Positions 6,325-6,782 of a stretch of DNA of 6,782 bases are shown here, one piece after another. Source of the DNA: Holophagaceae bacterium (lineage in GTDB: Bacteria; Acidobacteriota; Holophagae; Holophagales; Holophagaceae); the NCBI GenBank assembly GCA_025355915.1, contig JANXYT010000423.1, forward strand, positions 1 through 6,782. The letters are read 5' to 3'. Both the position numbers and the translations under genes were made by a program. Each line of letters begins with the position of its first letter. Position 1 is the first letter of the stretch. The notes beneath the pieces were generated by a model, which was not told the DNA's origin, ran no database searches, and saw only the letters and a list, made by a program, of their open reading frames with translations.

Positions 6325-6341
6325 TAATGGGTGGGGGCTGC
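6311..6341 (+). repeat. Inverted repeat, left arm (31 bases)
   Basis: Pairs with 6711-6741 with three mismatches. Its outer edge overlaps the palindrome next to the redoxin start codon. Read on the minus strand it encodes the peptide AAPTHYLDAL. Confidence 0.75.
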
Positions 6342-6382
6342 ACTGGGGCGCCAGCCGAGGGAGGTAAGGAAGGCGGCGAAGG

Positions 6383-6420
6383 CCTTCTCGGTATCGGCTG
6401 CGCCGATACGCGAGACAAAC
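6383..6420. repeat. Bulged palindromic repeat, copy A (38 bases)
   Basis: TCTCGGTATCGGC (6386-6398) pairs with GCCGATAC (6402-6409) and CGAGA (6411-6415). The result is a 13-bp stem with one bulged G (6410) and the loop TGC. Copy B at 6641-6678 is in the same orientation and identical at 33 of 38 positions. All differences lie in the loop and in one compensated base pair. Confidence 0.85.
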
Positions 6421-6425
6421 TGAAA

Positions 6426-6440
6426 CTTGGTGATTCCAAG
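6426..6440. repeat. Hairpin CTTGG-TGATT-CCAAG
   Basis: A perfect 5-bp stem with a 5-base loop lies six bases after copy A of the bulged palindrome. The arms reuse the CTTGG/CCAAG sequence of the palindrome at 6308-6324. Confidence 0.45.
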
Positions 6441-6452
6441 GACGAGGCGCCT

Positions 6453-6520
6453 GACGCAGCATCCCGACGGCCGCCGCCCCAGCCCGAAGGGTTGATGGCA
6501 AAGGGCCCCCATGCTGCGTC
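6453..6520. repeat. 10-base perfect inverted repeat, GACGCAGCAT / ATGCTGCGTC
   Basis: GACGCAGCAT at 6453-6462 is the exact reverse complement of ATGCTGCGTC at 6511-6520, enclosing 48 bases. The enclosed part contains a CCC-GAA-GGG mini-hairpin (6484-6492) and one arm (6492-6506) of the longer TTGATGGCAAAGGGC inverted pair. Confidence 0.6.
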
Positions 6521-6534
6521 ACCGGGCCTGGCTC

Positions 6535-6604
6535 GGACCTGCGGTCCTCGGGGCTCCGCCCCCGCCACCGGCTGCGCCGATGCGGCCCTATCCGCTTCGC
6601 GGAT
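6535..6604. repeat. Cluster of four triloop hairpins
   Basis: Four perfect stems occur in 70 bases, each with a 3-base loop: GGACC-TGC-GGTCC (6535-6547), GGGGC-TCC-GCCCC (6550-6562), CGGC-TGC-GCCG (6569-6579) and ATCCGC-TTC-GCGGAT (6590-6604). On the minus strand the loops read GCA, GGA, GCA and GAA, i.e. all GNA. All are closed by a C-G pair, as in the unusually stable d(GCGNAGC) DNA mini-hairpins. No known gene or terminator explains them. Confidence 0.75.
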
Positions 6605-6618
6605 GGTGAACGGTGAAC
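6605..6618. repeat. Tandem heptamer GGTGAAC x2
   Basis: Two exact adjacent copies of GGTGAAC sit immediately after the fourth triloop hairpin. Too short to interpret alone, but part of the repeat-rich block. Confidence 0.5.
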
Positions 6619-6640
6619 CTGCACCGCCCTGCGCCCACTT

Positions 6641-6678
6641 CCTTCTCGGTATCGCCGTTGGCGATACGCGAGACAAAC
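6641..6678. repeat. Bulged palindromic repeat, copy B (38 bases)
   Basis: TCTCGGTATCGCC (6644-6656) pairs with GGCGATAC (6660-6667) and CGAGA (6669-6673), with a bulged G (6668) and the loop GTT. Relative to copy A the pair next to the closing pair is swapped (G-C to C-G) on both sides, so the stem is kept. The flanking CCTT and CAAAC are shared. Confidence 0.85.
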
Positions 6679-6710
6679 CGAATTCTGCCTGGAAGCCCTT
6701 TGCCATCAAT

Positions 6711-6741
6711 GCAGCCCCTATCGATTACTTGGACGCGCTCC
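6711..6741 (-). repeat. Inverted repeat, right arm (31 bases)
   Basis: Matches the reverse complement of 6311-6341 at 28 of 31 bases. Read on the plus strand it encodes AAPIDYLDAL, followed by L-A-T-T and a stop at 6753-6755. The arm may therefore derive from the 3' end of a gene. Confidence 0.75.
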
Positions 6742-6782
6742 TCGCCACCACTTGATGCTGCACCCCATGCTTGGATGCTGAG
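6742..6782. other. Window end, no gene seen
   Basis: Forty-one bases with the heptamer GATGCTG twice (6754-6760 and 6774-6780). Nothing else can be supported; the window ends here. Confidence 0.4.

Larger units (their letters stand above)
6492..6709. repeat. 15-base perfect inverted repeat TTGATGGCAAAGGGC
   Basis: The arm at 6492-6506 is exactly the reverse complement of 6695-6709. The pair is nested inside the 31-base inverted repeat and encloses the hairpin cluster and copy B of the bulged palindrome. Confidence 0.75.
6311..6741. mobile_element. Putative MITE/REP-like element bounded by 31-base inverted repeats
   Basis: The segment 6311-6341 and the reverse complement of 6711-6741 match at 28 of 31 bases by hand alignment. 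Both arms stop matching beyond the outer GGAGCGCGTCC edge. The interior is non-coding by my reading and packed with hairpins, two copies of a palindrome, and further inverted pairs: TTGATGGCAAAGGGC at 6492-6506 against 6695-6709, and GACGCAGCAT at 6453-6462 against 6511-6520. No target-site duplication is visible at the edges and no transposase is encoded. A non-autonomous element or a rearranged repeat cluster is the best description, and I hold it loosely. Confidence 0.4.

Noticed and set aside
6308..6709. N-terminal extension of the redoxin frame to 6709
   Set aside because: The extension runs through the palindromic repeats and has no domain content. The ATG at 6307 starts a clear signal peptide.

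Overview
The window is GC-rich except for one AT-rich gene. It reads as a chromosomal segment of a Gram-negative, high-GC bacterium. Outer-membrane, lipoprotein and periplasmic proteins are present, and the overall gene style reminds me of Holophagae/Geothrix-type Acidobacteriota. That taxonomic guess is inference only.

Layout: bases 1-318 hold no credible gene. They contain an inverted pair of triple CACGGATT-type units and a second hairpin. Bases 319-1302 (+) encode an AmgK-like sugar/aminoglycoside-type phosphotransferase, split by one in-frame amber codon just before its catalytic loop. Bases 1481-2455 (+) encode an AT-rich exported metallo-beta-lactamase-fold protein of the COG1237 type, with its own promoter and a strong ribosome binding site. 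A convergent gap (2456-2693) follows.

From 6307 down to 2694 the minus strand carries a tight four-gene operon in the order PRX-like1 redoxin, small outer-membrane beta-barrel protein, PafA-like alkaline phosphatase, class III sirtuin. The last three junctions are 46 nt, a 1-nt stop/start overlap, and 8 nt. The first three products carry export signals. The sirtuin is cytoplasmic, so the operon links envelope phosphate/redox chemistry to an NAD-dependent deacylase for no obvious reason.

Bases 6308-6782, upstream of the operon, are the most unusual part. A 31-base inverted repeat bounds about 430 bp. Inside are two 38-base copies of a long bulged palindrome that differ by a compensated base pair. 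Between them lies a run of short hairpins whose minus-strand loops are all GNA trinucleotides. A 17-base palindrome abuts the redoxin start codon. I read this as a REP/MITE-like repeat element sitting at the operon's 5' end.
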